This document shows, in pieces, positions 1-6,791 of a stretch of 6,925 nucleotides of DNA (within the stretch, counting starts at the first letter, position 1; each line of letters starts with the position of its first letter). This DNA is from Methanobacteriota archaeon (GTDB lineage Archaea > Thermoplasmatota > Poseidoniia > Poseidoniales > Thalassarchaeaceae), in the NCBI GenBank assembly GCA_002724815.1, contig PBPV01000016.1, positions 72,712-79,636 of the forward strand, read 5' to 3'. The position numbers and the translations under genes are program-made. The notes beneath the pieces were generated by a model that saw only the letters and a program-made list of their open reading frames with translations, was not told the origin of the DNA and did not search any database.

Positions 1-35
1 CACACACATTGAAGGTTGGGCGTCTCCGATGCGCT

Positions 36-53
36 GAAGTGAGGTATCACTTC
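36..53. repeat. Perfect 7-bp inverted repeat upstream of the methyltransferase gene
   Basis: GAAGTGA (36-42) and TCACTTC (47-53) are perfect reverse complements separated by GGTA. The repeat ends 8 nt before the first possible ATG. In DNA it could be an operator overlapping the core promoter. In RNA it could form a 7-bp hairpin that would enclose the only Shine-Dalgarno-like string here (GAGGT, 41-45). The arms are directly visible; the role is inferred. Confidence 0.6.
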
Positions 54-61
54 GCCACATC

Positions 62-1633
62 ATGGCGGGCATGGTTTCCGATTGGCGAGCTCACGCAGCC
101 GAGAGTGAATTGGCCAAACTCGTCGAAGAATTACGACCTGGCGAACTGAATGTTTGGTTGGATTCCGCCACACCTCGATTGCCCGAAACGGTGCGCGTCA
201 ATCCATGTCGAAAGGATGTAGAATGGACACTGGATTTGTTGCTGCAAATGGGCGCTACCCCAATCGATTGGTTCACGCCGAAAGGTGGAGCTTTTACCAT
301 GCCTTGGGAAAAGGCTCGATGTGGAAATGATCGATTCATCGAAAATATCAGGGCATTGCACACATCTGGACGAATAACAAGACAAGAAGCGGCTTCGATG
401 ATGCCTGTGCAAGCGTTGGAGGTTCAACCTGGAGATCGAGTATTGGATATGTGCGCCGCACCAGGTTCAAAGACAACGCAAATTGCTGAAGCCTTGGATG
501 GTTCTGGGCTCGTGGTGGCGAATGAACCAAATCCTGGAAGAGCGAATAATTTGGTTTCAAATGTACAACGTTCCGGACATCTGAATGTCGTGGTCGTCCG
601 TCAAGATGGGCGAAATTTCCCCAGAGTTGCTGAGCCTGGTTTTGATCGAATCCTTGTCGATGCACCATGCACTGGAACGGGGACGACGCGGAAGAATACC
701 GATGTTTGGGCCACATGGAAACCACACCATGGAGAGCATATGTCTCGCTTGCAAGTCGGAATCTTGTCCCGAGCTGCATTGTTGCTTCGACCGGGGGGGA
801 CAATGGTCTACTCTACCTGTTCAATCGACCCAATGGAAAACGAACATGTGGTGGATCAGGTCTTGGAACGCTACCCATGGCTTTCTCTGAAAAAGGTGAA
901 TCGTGCCGAATTGTTTCCTGGACTCAATACTCGCCCAGGGAGGACCGATTCAACCGAAGATTGCATTCGAGTATGGAATGATGAAAATGATGGCTCTGGA
1001 TTTTTCATCGCTGTATTTACTCAGGATGAGGAGGGGCAAACTTCAGCCAGAGCCACACGGGCACACCCGCGCGATTTAGACAAAGTTCCAACCCCGATTT
1101 CAGCCAAGCCATTGGGCAAGATGGATTTGCGATTGGGTGATTCAATCGACCTCCAATTGTTCAGTGAGTGGGGAATGGAAACACATGGATTGACACTTTG
1201 GAGGCGTGGCCAGTATGCGCATGTAAGTATAGATGCAATTCGGGAATGGTTGTGGGATTCACCTCGATTGACTGGAAAACATCAACTGTATCCCGGTGGC
1301 CATTGGCAACCCTTGCGTGTCCTGCAGGCTGGTCAACCGGTTTGGAAAATTCGAAAGGAGCGCAATCGATTCATCTCAACCGGTGTTCATGGATTGGCCG
1401 AGCGAGTCACAAATCATTGCTTGTCTGTGGATCGGGCTTTGGCCATTCGATTGCTAGATGGCGAGGAACCTGGGCGTTCGACCTTGACCGAAGCATTCCA
1501 AGGACAACGTGATGGAGGTGTGCTTCTCCGTTGTGAAGATGAATTCATTCCAGCTTGGTTGGCGGGAAAATTGAGTTTGATGATGACAGATGCTGAACAG
1601 CATATTCTGAGATTGAAACTCGGACTCCTGTGA
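62..1633 (+). CDS. NSUN2/Trm4-like tRNA (cytosine-5) methyltransferase with C-terminal PUA-like region
   Basis: A SAM-dependent methyltransferase of 523 residues that probably makes 5-methylcytosine in tRNA. RVNP at 45-48 and ITRQEA plus SMMP at 105-115 match the N-terminal part of the RsmB/NSUN family. Motif I is DMCAAPGSKTTQ (129-140), SAM-contact residues are likely E155 and D182, motif IV is DAPC (200-203, Cys203) and motif VI is STCS (251-254, Cys253). Cys253 should be the nucleophile and Cys203 the releasing cysteine, so the enzyme looks intact. RKN followed by DVW (210-216), and IRVW...GFFIAVF (302-319), are NSUN2/Trm4-like rather than RsmB-like. Residues about 355-523 form an extra domain that I can align by eye with the NSUN2 C-terminal PUA-like region; minimal archaeal Trm4 proteins are near 310 residues. 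A stop at 35-37 limits the start to ATG 62 or ATG 71. The next gene follows after 9 nt. The tRNA positions modified cannot be read from the sequence. Confidence 0.93.
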   Translation: MAGMVSDWRAHAAESELAKLVEELRPGELNVWLDSATPRLPETVRVNPCRKDVEWTLDLLLQMGATPIDWFTPKGGAFTMPWEKARCGNDRFIENIRALHTSGRITRQEAASMMPVQALEVQPGDRVLDMCAAPGSKTTQIAEALDGSGLVVANEPNPGRANNLVSNVQRSGHLNVVVVRQDGRNFPRVAEPGFDRILVDAPCTGTGTTRKNTDVWATWKPHHGEHMSRLQVGILSRAALLLRPGGTMVYSTCSIDPMENEHVVDQVLERYPWLSLKKVNRAELFPGLNTRPGRTDSTEDCIRVWNDENDGSGFFIAVFTQDEEGQTSARATRAHPRDLDKVPTPISAKPLGKMDLRLGDSIDLQLFSEWGMETHGLTLWRRGQYAHVSIDAIREWLWDSPRLTGKHQLYPGGHWQPLRVLQAGQPVWKIRKERNRFISTGVHGLAERVTNHCLSVDRALAIRLLDGEEPGRSTLTEAFQGQRDGGVLLRCEDEFIPAWLAGKLSLMMTDAEQHILRLKLGLL

Positions 1634-1642
1634 GAGACATTC

Positions 1643-2722
1643 ATGCGCCATCGTTCATTCGCTGGAACCATGGATGCAGACCGGGTTGGGAATTGGGCCC
1701 CTTTCTTGGTCGCGTTTCTTTTGCTCTCAGTTGCTGGTTGGGGCATTTGGAGCCTTCCTGCCCAACAAAGTACGGCTGAGGGCGAATCTGGAAATATGAT
1801 CCCACGATTCATTGAGCATTTTCCTCAGGACGAAACCGAAGTGATTCCAAACGATGGTTCGCTACGTTTAGCATGGCACCCTGTGAACAGTGAATTGGGG
1901 TCTCTGAAAACAGAAGATCGATATCTTGAGTTGGGAGAAAACATCGTCGTTGAACATGTTTCAACTTCCGCCAAGGCTGTTCTTCACACAGTTGTCAATT
2001 GGTTTGATGAAGACAGTCTCAATGTCACTGTACAAGTCAATTCAACTTCAGAACTTGAAAATGGAATTTTGAGAATCATATTGGTTGAAGATGATGTCAA
2101 GATGTTTGGGCGTGCACCTCCTCAACATGCGGTTGTTCGATTGTATGATCCAACACCCATTGGCGATGGGAATGGGACCATTTCACGAAATTTACAGATG
2201 CCAAATGGATTGAATGAAGAAGATGCTGAAAATCTACAAGTCATCATTCTACTATCGGATATGCTGACTGAGGAAAATTACGCGATGATGGCCTTGGAAT
2301 TGCCCTCGGAAGGAAATGGTCCAATCGATAACGGGCAAAGGGTCGCTAGTTGGTTGGCCATAAGTGTAGGAATTTTTGTTCTCGCTTCAATTGCTAGGGC
2401 TGAATGGAAGCGTGAGGTTTTTCTGCCAAGATTGCGTGGGAATCCAGGACAAAATGGTACTCCAGTGGCACAACTGAAAGCAGGTTTGGGAGATGTCAAA
2501 TTAAGAGAAGTGCGCGTGCTACCGCCTTGGAAATTAGCCAAACAGATTCGAGACATTGAATTGCGTGCGGGTACTGAAAAGACATTGCAAGTTCATTTGA
2601 AACCCAATCGAGGACAGGAAGGCGAACTGACAGCATTTGTTCAAACCGAATGGAGTATTGAGGTTGAGGAAATGGGAGCGTGGGTTCTTGACCTTACTCT
2701 ATACAAAGAGCCGCCAACATAA
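1643..2722 (+). CDS. Unrecognised membrane protein with two transmembrane segments and an outer domain
   Basis: I do not recognise this 359-residue protein. It has a hydrophobic segment at about 19-38 and another at 234-252. With a basic N-terminus inside, residues 40-230 would lie outside and 253-359 inside. The middle part is acidic, appears beta-rich and carries N-glycosylation sequons NVT (127-129), NST (133-135) and NGT (177-179), which fits an archaeal surface domain. A further NGT at 271-273 would be cytoplasmic. The inner tail begins with a basic stretch (EWKREVFLPRLR) and then looks beta-rich. No catalytic motif, metal site or lipobox is visible. It follows the methyltransferase by 9 nt, so co-transcription is likely. 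The start could be ATG 1643 or ATG 1670 (residue 10); the first is used because it gives the tightest spacing. A role as sensor, anchor or envelope protein is only a guess. Confidence 0.8.
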   Translation: MRHRSFAGTMDADRVGNWAPFLVAFLLLSVAGWGIWSLPAQQSTAEGESGNMIPRFIEHFPQDETEVIPNDGSLRLAWHPVNSELGSLKTEDRYLELGENIVVEHVSTSAKAVLHTVVNWFDEDSLNVTVQVNSTSELENGILRIILVEDDVKMFGRAPPQHAVVRLYDPTPIGDGNGTISRNLQMPNGLNEEDAENLQVIILLSDMLTEENYAMMALELPSEGNGPIDNGQRVASWLAISVGIFVLASIARAEWKREVFLPRLRGNPGQNGTPVAQLKAGLGDVKLREVRVLPPWKLAKQIRDIELRAGTEKTLQVHLKPNRGQEGELTAFVQTEWSIEVEEMGAWVLDLTLYKEPPT

Positions 2723-2726
2723 TTTC
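2718..2726 (+). promoter_or_regulatory. Possible TATA element for the Lrp-type gene
   Basis: The AT-rich string CATAATTTC overlaps the stop codon of the membrane-protein gene and is centred about 31 nt before ATG 2753. That is near the distance expected for an archaeal TATA box driving a leaderless message. No Shine-Dalgarno sequence lies before ATG 2753, which fits. The match to a TATA consensus is only moderate and no transcript data are available. Confidence 0.3.
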
Positions 2727-2752
2727 AAAGTCCGCCGAGATTACCCCAGTTC

Positions 2753-3196
2753 ATGATTGATGATACCGACCGACGGATTTTGTCAGTATTATTGGAGGAT
2801 GCTCGGACCTCATTGCGTTCAATCGCAGAGGAAGTGGGTGTTGCACTTGGAACGGTTTCCAATCGAGTGAAACGCATGGAAGAGATGGGTGTAATCCAAG
2901 GATATGGAATTCTCCTCGACGCGGAAAAAGTCGGTTGGACCATGACCGTACTGTGTGGGCTTCGAATCGAAAAAGGTCGATTGATGGAAGTTCAGCGAAG
3001 AATTGCCGAAGATCCTCGCGTCTTTGGGATCTATGATGTCACCGGAGAATTTGACTCGATGGTCCTAGCCAGGGTGTTGGATCGCGCCCAATTAGACGAC
3101 CTTTCAAAGACGGTTTTATCCAGTGAAGGAATCATCCGAACCGTCACACATGTTGTCCTCAACACGGTGAAACAAAACGGGGTTGGATTGCCCTAA
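2753..3196 (+). CDS. Lrp/AsnC-family transcription regulator
   Basis: A 147-residue protein of standard Lrp/AsnC length and order. The opening DDTDRRIL, then the helix-turn-helix at about 20-41 (SIAEEVGVALGTVSNRVKRM), the link GVIQGYGILLD (46-56) and a RAM-type effector and oligomerisation domain (about 65-140) are all present. VTGEFD (96-101) is the typical turn of that domain, which usually binds an amino acid or related small ligand and assembles dimers into octamers. Such proteins bind DNA and activate or repress transcription, often including their own gene. The start at 2753 lies 30 nt after the membrane-protein gene; the N-terminus begins where family members usually begin. The SNF2 ATPase gene follows after 53 nt on the same strand and is a candidate target. 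The effector cannot be told from the sequence. Confidence 0.95.
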   Translation: MIDDTDRRILSVLLEDARTSLRSIAEEVGVALGTVSNRVKRMEEMGVIQGYGILLDAEKVGWTMTVLCGLRIEKGRLMEVQRRIAEDPRVFGIYDVTGEFDSMVLARVLDRAQLDDLSKTVLSSEGIIRTVTHVVLNTVKQNGVGLP

Positions 3197-3217
3197 ACAT
3201 CGGGACCAGAAACCGAG

Positions 3218-3270
3218 GGTTCAAGAACACCCGAGTCGCGGTTTGCCGCATGGTCGTCTCAGGTTCAAGA
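3218..3270 (+). repeat. 9-bp direct repeat GGTTCAAGA around the SNF2 ATPase start
   Basis: GGTTCAAGA occurs at 3218-3226 and 3262-3270, 44 bp apart start to start, so about four helical turns. The first copy lies in the 53-nt gap between the regulator and ATPase genes and is part of the small palindrome GTTC-AA-GAAC (3219-3228). The second copy is inside the first codons of the ATPase. AAACCG (3210-3215) and CGGTTT (3239-3244) add a 6-bp inverted pair around the first copy. The pattern could be binding sites for the neighbouring regulator, but chance is possible. Confidence 0.4.
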
Positions 3271-6129
3271 GATGAACACGATTCTGAAAGAATCTCAAGT
3301 CTCCCCCCTGAATTACGTTGGACCGATTTGAGCTTGCGTTTCCCCACCAGTGATTCTGCCCCGATGCATGCATTTGGTCGATGGGAGGACCAGCCACATC
3401 AGCACCTACCTGCTGCTCGTCTTGCCGCATCTCCATGGCAGGGATTGTTGATTGCTGATGAGGTGGGTTTAGGCAAAACCATCTCTGCCATCCGAATCAT
3501 TCGTCGGCTCCACGCAATTGGTGATGTAGGGCCGGTAATCATCGCCTGTCCGGGATCACTTCGATCAAAATGGAAGCAGGAACTACACCATCGTGGAGAT
3601 CTAAAATCGGTTGTCGCGGATAGTGGACGACGCCTACTACGTATTCTCCAAAATCTAAGTGAGGGTGAACCCAGAATCATCATCGTAAGTCACGGAATAT
3701 TGCGCCGTTCATCAACACTGGAACAGATTATGGAATCTATGCCGGAGGTGATGTTGACGATTATCGATGAAGCACACCACTGTCGAAATCCAAAAAATAG
3801 ACTCCATGATGCTGCCCAACTGCTCACAATGCATTCACGAAAATGTGTCTTGATGACAGCAACTCCCGTCAATCTTCGAGAAGAAGAATTGTGGGTTCAA
3901 TTGAGTCTATTGGCTCCCGATCGATGGCCGTCTATCGAACAGTTTTATCGCACCATGCGTCCGACTCGAATGCTCAATGACATCCTCGATGGGATCTCTA
4001 GAACAGTCCCTAACCTCCCTCGTGCTCTCAATCATTTCCAAGCATTAGAGAACACCATCGGTTTTGCCGGGGACCCTCGTCTCAATGAGGCGATTGAATT
4101 GGTCCAAAATGAGGAAGCATGGGATTCAATTCGAATTGAACATTCGAGGAGAAGACTGGCGAATCTAATCCGTCGTCTTCGACCATTGAATGACTTGTTG
4201 GTCCGTACCAGAAGGCGAGATTTGGATTGGCATATGGCGAGTCGAAGAGCCGTGACCCTCGATGTCAACTTGACTCCAGAGGAATGGCGATTGTACGAAG
4301 CTGCACGCGCCTGGGCCCGGACTCTAATCCAAATGAGGCACCCCGAGGGTCAGGTCTTCGATTGGGCGTTGATTGTCCCAGAAAGAATGGCGTCATCGTG
4401 TCTACCCGCATTCGCCCGGCACGTCATGCGCCAACTGCACTCTCAAGCGCGAGAGGCCATGGACGATACGACCAATGTTGAGGATGATGTCGATTTGGCT
4501 GAATTGGAAATTAGAATGCTAAGGAGACTTGGGAATTTGAATGAGCTGGTTGAGGCTGCGGAATCCTTGGGTGATATTGATTCAAAGTACGATGCGTTTT
4601 TCGCGTGGATTCAACAAAGTTTGGTTGAAGATCACGAGGGAGGAATCCTGTTGTTCAGTCACTTCCATGCGACACTACAACATTTGCAGGAGAGACTGAC
4701 TGCGGATGGTATTCGATGCGAAGTGATTACCGGACGAACTCGTATGCAAGATCGGGATTTGATTCGCGAGAGATTTCGAAATGGAGAATTTGATGTCTTA
4801 CTCTCAAGCGAAGTTGGAAGCGAAGGTTTGGATCAACAGCATTGTCATCGATTGGTGAACTATGATTTACCATGGAATCCAATGCGCATTGAACAACGAA
4901 TTGGCCGATTAGACCGCTTTGGACAAACCGCTGATGAAATACTCATCCTCAACCTAGCTGTTGAAGGGACGATTGATGCCGCAATTTTACATCGATTGTA
5001 CCATCGAATTCGTTTGTTTGAAGATGCTTTGGGCATGCTGGATCCATTGCTAGGTGAAGCCATGAGAATGGTTGCAAGAGCCGAACTTGAACGTCCGATC
5101 GGACTCCAGATGATTAGTGCTCAAGATGCAGATGAAGAAGACCAACAGGGAGTAATGACACTTCTTGACAAGAGAGAAATGTGGTTGGAAGAAAGAGCCA
5201 ATGAAGAACGGGAATGGGTCGGACCTGATCCCGGGATTTCGTCTCTACGGAACTCTGTTCAACGTCACAAATTGGGAGTAAATGAGGGCGATTTCCGCGC
5301 TTGGATACAGCATAAGCTTGGAGACGCTGCACAATTGTATCCGACAAACGAGGATGGTGTTTGGATGCTAGGTTTGGAAAGGGATATCGTTCAAGAATTG
5401 GCGAGCCGAGCAATGGATCCAATGCGAATCGATCAGGACACTGTGGATTGGCAAGAAACGATTACTACGGCAGCAAATCGTTCTGGACCTTACTGGTTTC
5501 ATGTAATCTTTGATCGTGACGTTGCACGGGAGAACCCACACCATATCTTCATCACACCCCACCACCCAATTGCGAGATTACTCATCGAATCTGAAGGGGA
5601 TGAAACCATTTACCTTCATTCGAATCGACTCAATTCTACACCCGACAACGCCAACTGGTGTGTCTGTATTGACTGGGATGTTGAGAGTTTGAACAAGACA
5701 ATCACGCGCAGATGGTTGTATCTAGACTCATTTGGGAACCCCCTACAAGATGATGGAACTGAACCTCTTGAATTGCTACAACAGGGTCAGCCAACGGGCG
5801 AGTTTAATCTGACCAACTTATTGTCACCCATCGAAAACGCTCTACTGGAAAGTGAGCGACAACGTTTGTTGCCACTTCTAGATGAATTAAGAGACAATGC
5901 AGAAGATGCATGGCACCGAAGAATTATGCGTGAGATGGCACAACTTTCCGAGGCAGATTGGCTCGCTCGTAGTGAAGGGAGGCCCCCTGACCCAAGATGG
6001 GTTCGAATGAAGAATGGACTCATCAGTCGACTGCAAAATGAATTGGCCAACCGGTTGCGAGAACTGGAAGGAATTCGCGAGAATCTGAACGGAAGTTTGA
6101 ACCTCAGAGTTGCGATTCAAATTGAATGA
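3250..6129 (+). CDS. RapA/HepA-like SNF2-family ATPase
   Basis: A 959-residue superfamily 2 ATPase with all core motifs: a Q-motif-like region near 49-60, Walker A DEVGLGKT (70-77), motif Ia ACPGSL (99-104), Walker B DEAH (173-176), motif III TAT (203-205), motif IV LLFSHF (467-472), motif V SSEVGSEG (519-526) and motif VI QRIGRLDRFGQ (549-559). Motifs V and VI are of the RapA type. About 260 mainly helical residues separate TAT from motif IV. The region 750-835 (FDRDVA, then HHPIARLL, then a late YLDSFGNPL) resembles the RapA C-terminal module, and 860-945 is charged and helical, perhaps coiled coil. RapA frees bacterial RNA polymerase from nucleic acid after transcription; by analogy this protein may remodel a protein-DNA complex. 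Walker A lies near residue 76 rather than near 180 as in E. coli RapA, so the N-terminal Tudor-like domains are missing. No DISARM-type partner genes flank it. Start ATG 3250 is the first ATG in the open frame; ATG 3364 is possible. Confidence 0.92.
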   Translation: MVVSGSRDEHDSERISSLPPELRWTDLSLRFPTSDSAPMHAFGRWEDQPHQHLPAARLAASPWQGLLIADEVGLGKTISAIRIIRRLHAIGDVGPVIIACPGSLRSKWKQELHHRGDLKSVVADSGRRLLRILQNLSEGEPRIIIVSHGILRRSSTLEQIMESMPEVMLTIIDEAHHCRNPKNRLHDAAQLLTMHSRKCVLMTATPVNLREEELWVQLSLLAPDRWPSIEQFYRTMRPTRMLNDILDGISRTVPNLPRALNHFQALENTIGFAGDPRLNEAIELVQNEEAWDSIRIEHSRRRLANLIRRLRPLNDLLVRTRRRDLDWHMASRRAVTLDVNLTPEEWRLYEAARAWARTLIQMRHPEGQVFDWALIVPERMASSCLPAFARHVMRQLHSQAREAMDDTTNVEDDVDLAELEIRMLRRLGNLNELVEAAESLGDIDSKYDAFFAWIQQSLVEDHEGGILLFSHFHATLQHLQERLTADGIRCEVITGRTRMQDRDLIRERFRNGEFDVLLSSEVGSEGLDQQHCHRLVNYDLPWNPMRIEQRIGRLDRFGQTADEILILNLAVEGTIDAAILHRLYHRIRLFEDALGMLDPLLGEAMRMVARAELERPIGLQMISAQDADEEDQQGVMTLLDKREMWLEERANEEREWVGPDPGISSLRNSVQRHKLGVNEGDFRAWIQHKLGDAAQLYPTNEDGVWMLGLERDIVQELASRAMDPMRIDQDTVDWQETITTAANRSGPYWFHVIFDRDVARENPHHIFITPHHPIARLLIESEGDETIYLHSNRLNSTPDNANWCVCIDWDVESLNKTITRRWLYLDSFGNPLQDDGTEPLELLQQGQPTGEFNLTNLLSPIENALLESERQRLLPLLDELRDNAEDAWHRRIMREMAQLSEADWLARSEGRPPDPRWVRMKNGLISRLQNELANRLRELEGIRENLNGSLNLRVAIQIE

Positions 6130-6609
6130 TTATTGTTCTTCAATGCCTTCGGGATCGAACATATCGATGTATGGAAGCAACTTGTCTGCATGAGCACCCA
6201 ATCCCTCAACAGTACGCCCTTCCGGTTTCATTGAGCGAACCAATTCCATTCTTGTGGCATTGTCGACAAGCATTCCAAAGGCCAGAAAACGCTCTCCAAG
6301 CTTCTTCTGGAGTCGCCCACCTGTTCGATCCCAATCCATCAACAAACAGATGGAATATCCTTGATCAACATTGTTTAAGATTCCATATTTCTCGTAGATG
6401 TGAGTCACAAATCTCGACTGATCCCAGCCTCGATTGACTTGTTCGATGGGTCCGGTAAATCCCAATTTTCTCAGAGCAATTCCATCTCTCCGACCCTCAA
6501 TGATGATTGGACATCCGCAACCACCATTGGCGGGCGATCGATTTCGATGGCGGAGTTCGCCTAAAACACGGCCGGCGGTACTGTATCTAGCATCTCGATT
6601 ATTCGACAT
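6130..6609 (-). CDS. Small archaeal Toprim-domain protein (COG1658/UPF0292-like)
   Basis: A 159-residue protein with one Toprim fold. The acidic glutamate is in IIIEGRRDGIALRKLG (E38 counted from the chosen start) and the DxD pair is in LLMDWDRTG (D92 and D94), with GPIEQVNRG between them. These match the small archaeal Toprim proteins related to the 5S rRNA maturase RnmV and to the DnaG Toprim domain, which bind Mg2+ and act on nucleic acid. The exact substrate of the archaeal branch is, to my knowledge, not settled. The frame is open further upstream to GTG 6660 and ATG 6630, but ATG 6609 is chosen because GGAGG lies 7 nt before it. The gene ends tail to tail with the SNF2 ATPase without a spacer. 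Two cysteines lie just before the glutamate (GGCGCP), which is unusual but not obviously functional. Confidence 0.87.
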   Translation of the reverse strand: MSNNRDARYSTAGRVLGELRHRNRSPANGGCGCPIIIEGRRDGIALRKLGFTGPIEQVNRGWDQSRFVTHIYEKYGILNNVDQGYSICLLMDWDRTGGRLQKKLGERFLAFGMLVDNATRMELVRSMKPEGRTVEGLGAHADKLLPYIDMFDPEGIEEQ

Positions 6610-6616
6610 GATTTCG

Positions 6617-6621
6617 CCTCC
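6617..6621 (-). promoter_or_regulatory. Shine-Dalgarno site GGAGG of the Toprim gene
   Basis: On the minus strand GGAGG stands 7 nt before ATG 6609. It is the only well-placed strong ribosome-binding site I find in the window, and it decides the start among GTG 6660, ATG 6630 and ATG 6609. Confidence 0.65.
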
Positions 6622-6642
6622 ATAATCCATTCCAAATTGTCG

Positions 6643-6649
6643 TTTATTG
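6643..6649 (-). promoter_or_regulatory. Possible TATA element of the Toprim gene
   Basis: On the minus strand CAATAAA lies about 37 nt upstream of ATG 6609. Transcription starting some 25 nt further on would give a short leader that just includes the GGAGG site. The sequence is a weak TATA match and the call rests on position. Confidence 0.25.
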
Positions 6650-6705
6650 CTCAGGGTCACAGCACACGTTGAGGCTGGTCCAATCCCACCAATCTCCCAT
6701 CACAG

Positions 6706-6720
6706 ACCGATACAGTCGGT
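6706..6720. repeat. 5-bp inverted repeat ACCGA/TCGGT
   Basis: ACCGA (6706-6710) and TCGGT (6716-6720) are perfect reverse complements around TACAG. It lies about 100 bp upstream of the Toprim start and could be a small operator; 5-bp arms are short enough to be chance. Confidence 0.35.
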
Positions 6721-6750
6721 TGCTTCTTGATTTCATCGGATATCGTCTAC

Positions 6751-6758
6751 CTTTAAAC
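6751..6758 (+). promoter_or_regulatory. TATA-like element CTTTAAAC
   Basis: CTTTAAAC is one of the two best TATA-like strings on the + strand of the divergent region. Transcription about 25 nt downstream would begin near 6778-6782, inside the C6/G7 palindrome, giving a leader of roughly 55-85 nt that includes the 9-bp inverted repeat. Confidence 0.3.
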
Positions 6759-6770
6759 TCGATTTCCTGA

Positions 6771-6786
6771 CCCCCCTATGGGGGGG
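6771..6786. repeat. C6/G7 palindrome
   Basis: CCCCCC (6771-6776), TAT, then seven G (6780-6786) form a six-pair GC-only inverted repeat with a three-base spacer. It is not followed by a T-run on either strand, so it does not look like an intrinsic terminator. It may be an operator or a very stable hairpin in a leader RNA. Homopolymer runs are also error-prone in sequencing. Confidence 0.6.
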
Positions 6787-6791
6787 CAGAC

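Noticed and set aside
793..799. Seven-G run in the methyltransferase as a possible frameshift site
   Set aside because: The frame before and after it keeps the family motifs (RPGGT then STCS), so the run is read correctly and nothing suggests slippage.
348..803. 151-codon open frame on the minus strand
   Set aside because: It lies wholly inside the methyltransferase gene, opposite its conserved motifs, and its translation shows no domain.
1414..1812. 132-codon open frame on the minus strand across the first two genes
   Set aside because: It spans the end of one well-supported gene and the start of the next and has no recognisable protein features.
3250..6129. SNF2 ATPase as DrmD of a DISARM or similar defence system
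   Set aside because: No methyltransferase of the DNA type, DrmA, DrmB, phospholipase-D protein or mobile element is in the window; the neighbours look like housekeeping genes. It remains possible only if partners lie outside.
6126..6437. 103-codon + strand open frame after the ATPase
   Set aside because: It is antisense to the Toprim coding sequence, whose catalytic motifs are clear, and its own product has no domain.
6771..6786. C6/G7 palindrome as an intrinsic terminator
   Set aside because: There is no T-run on either side and it lies between divergent starts, where no gene ends.
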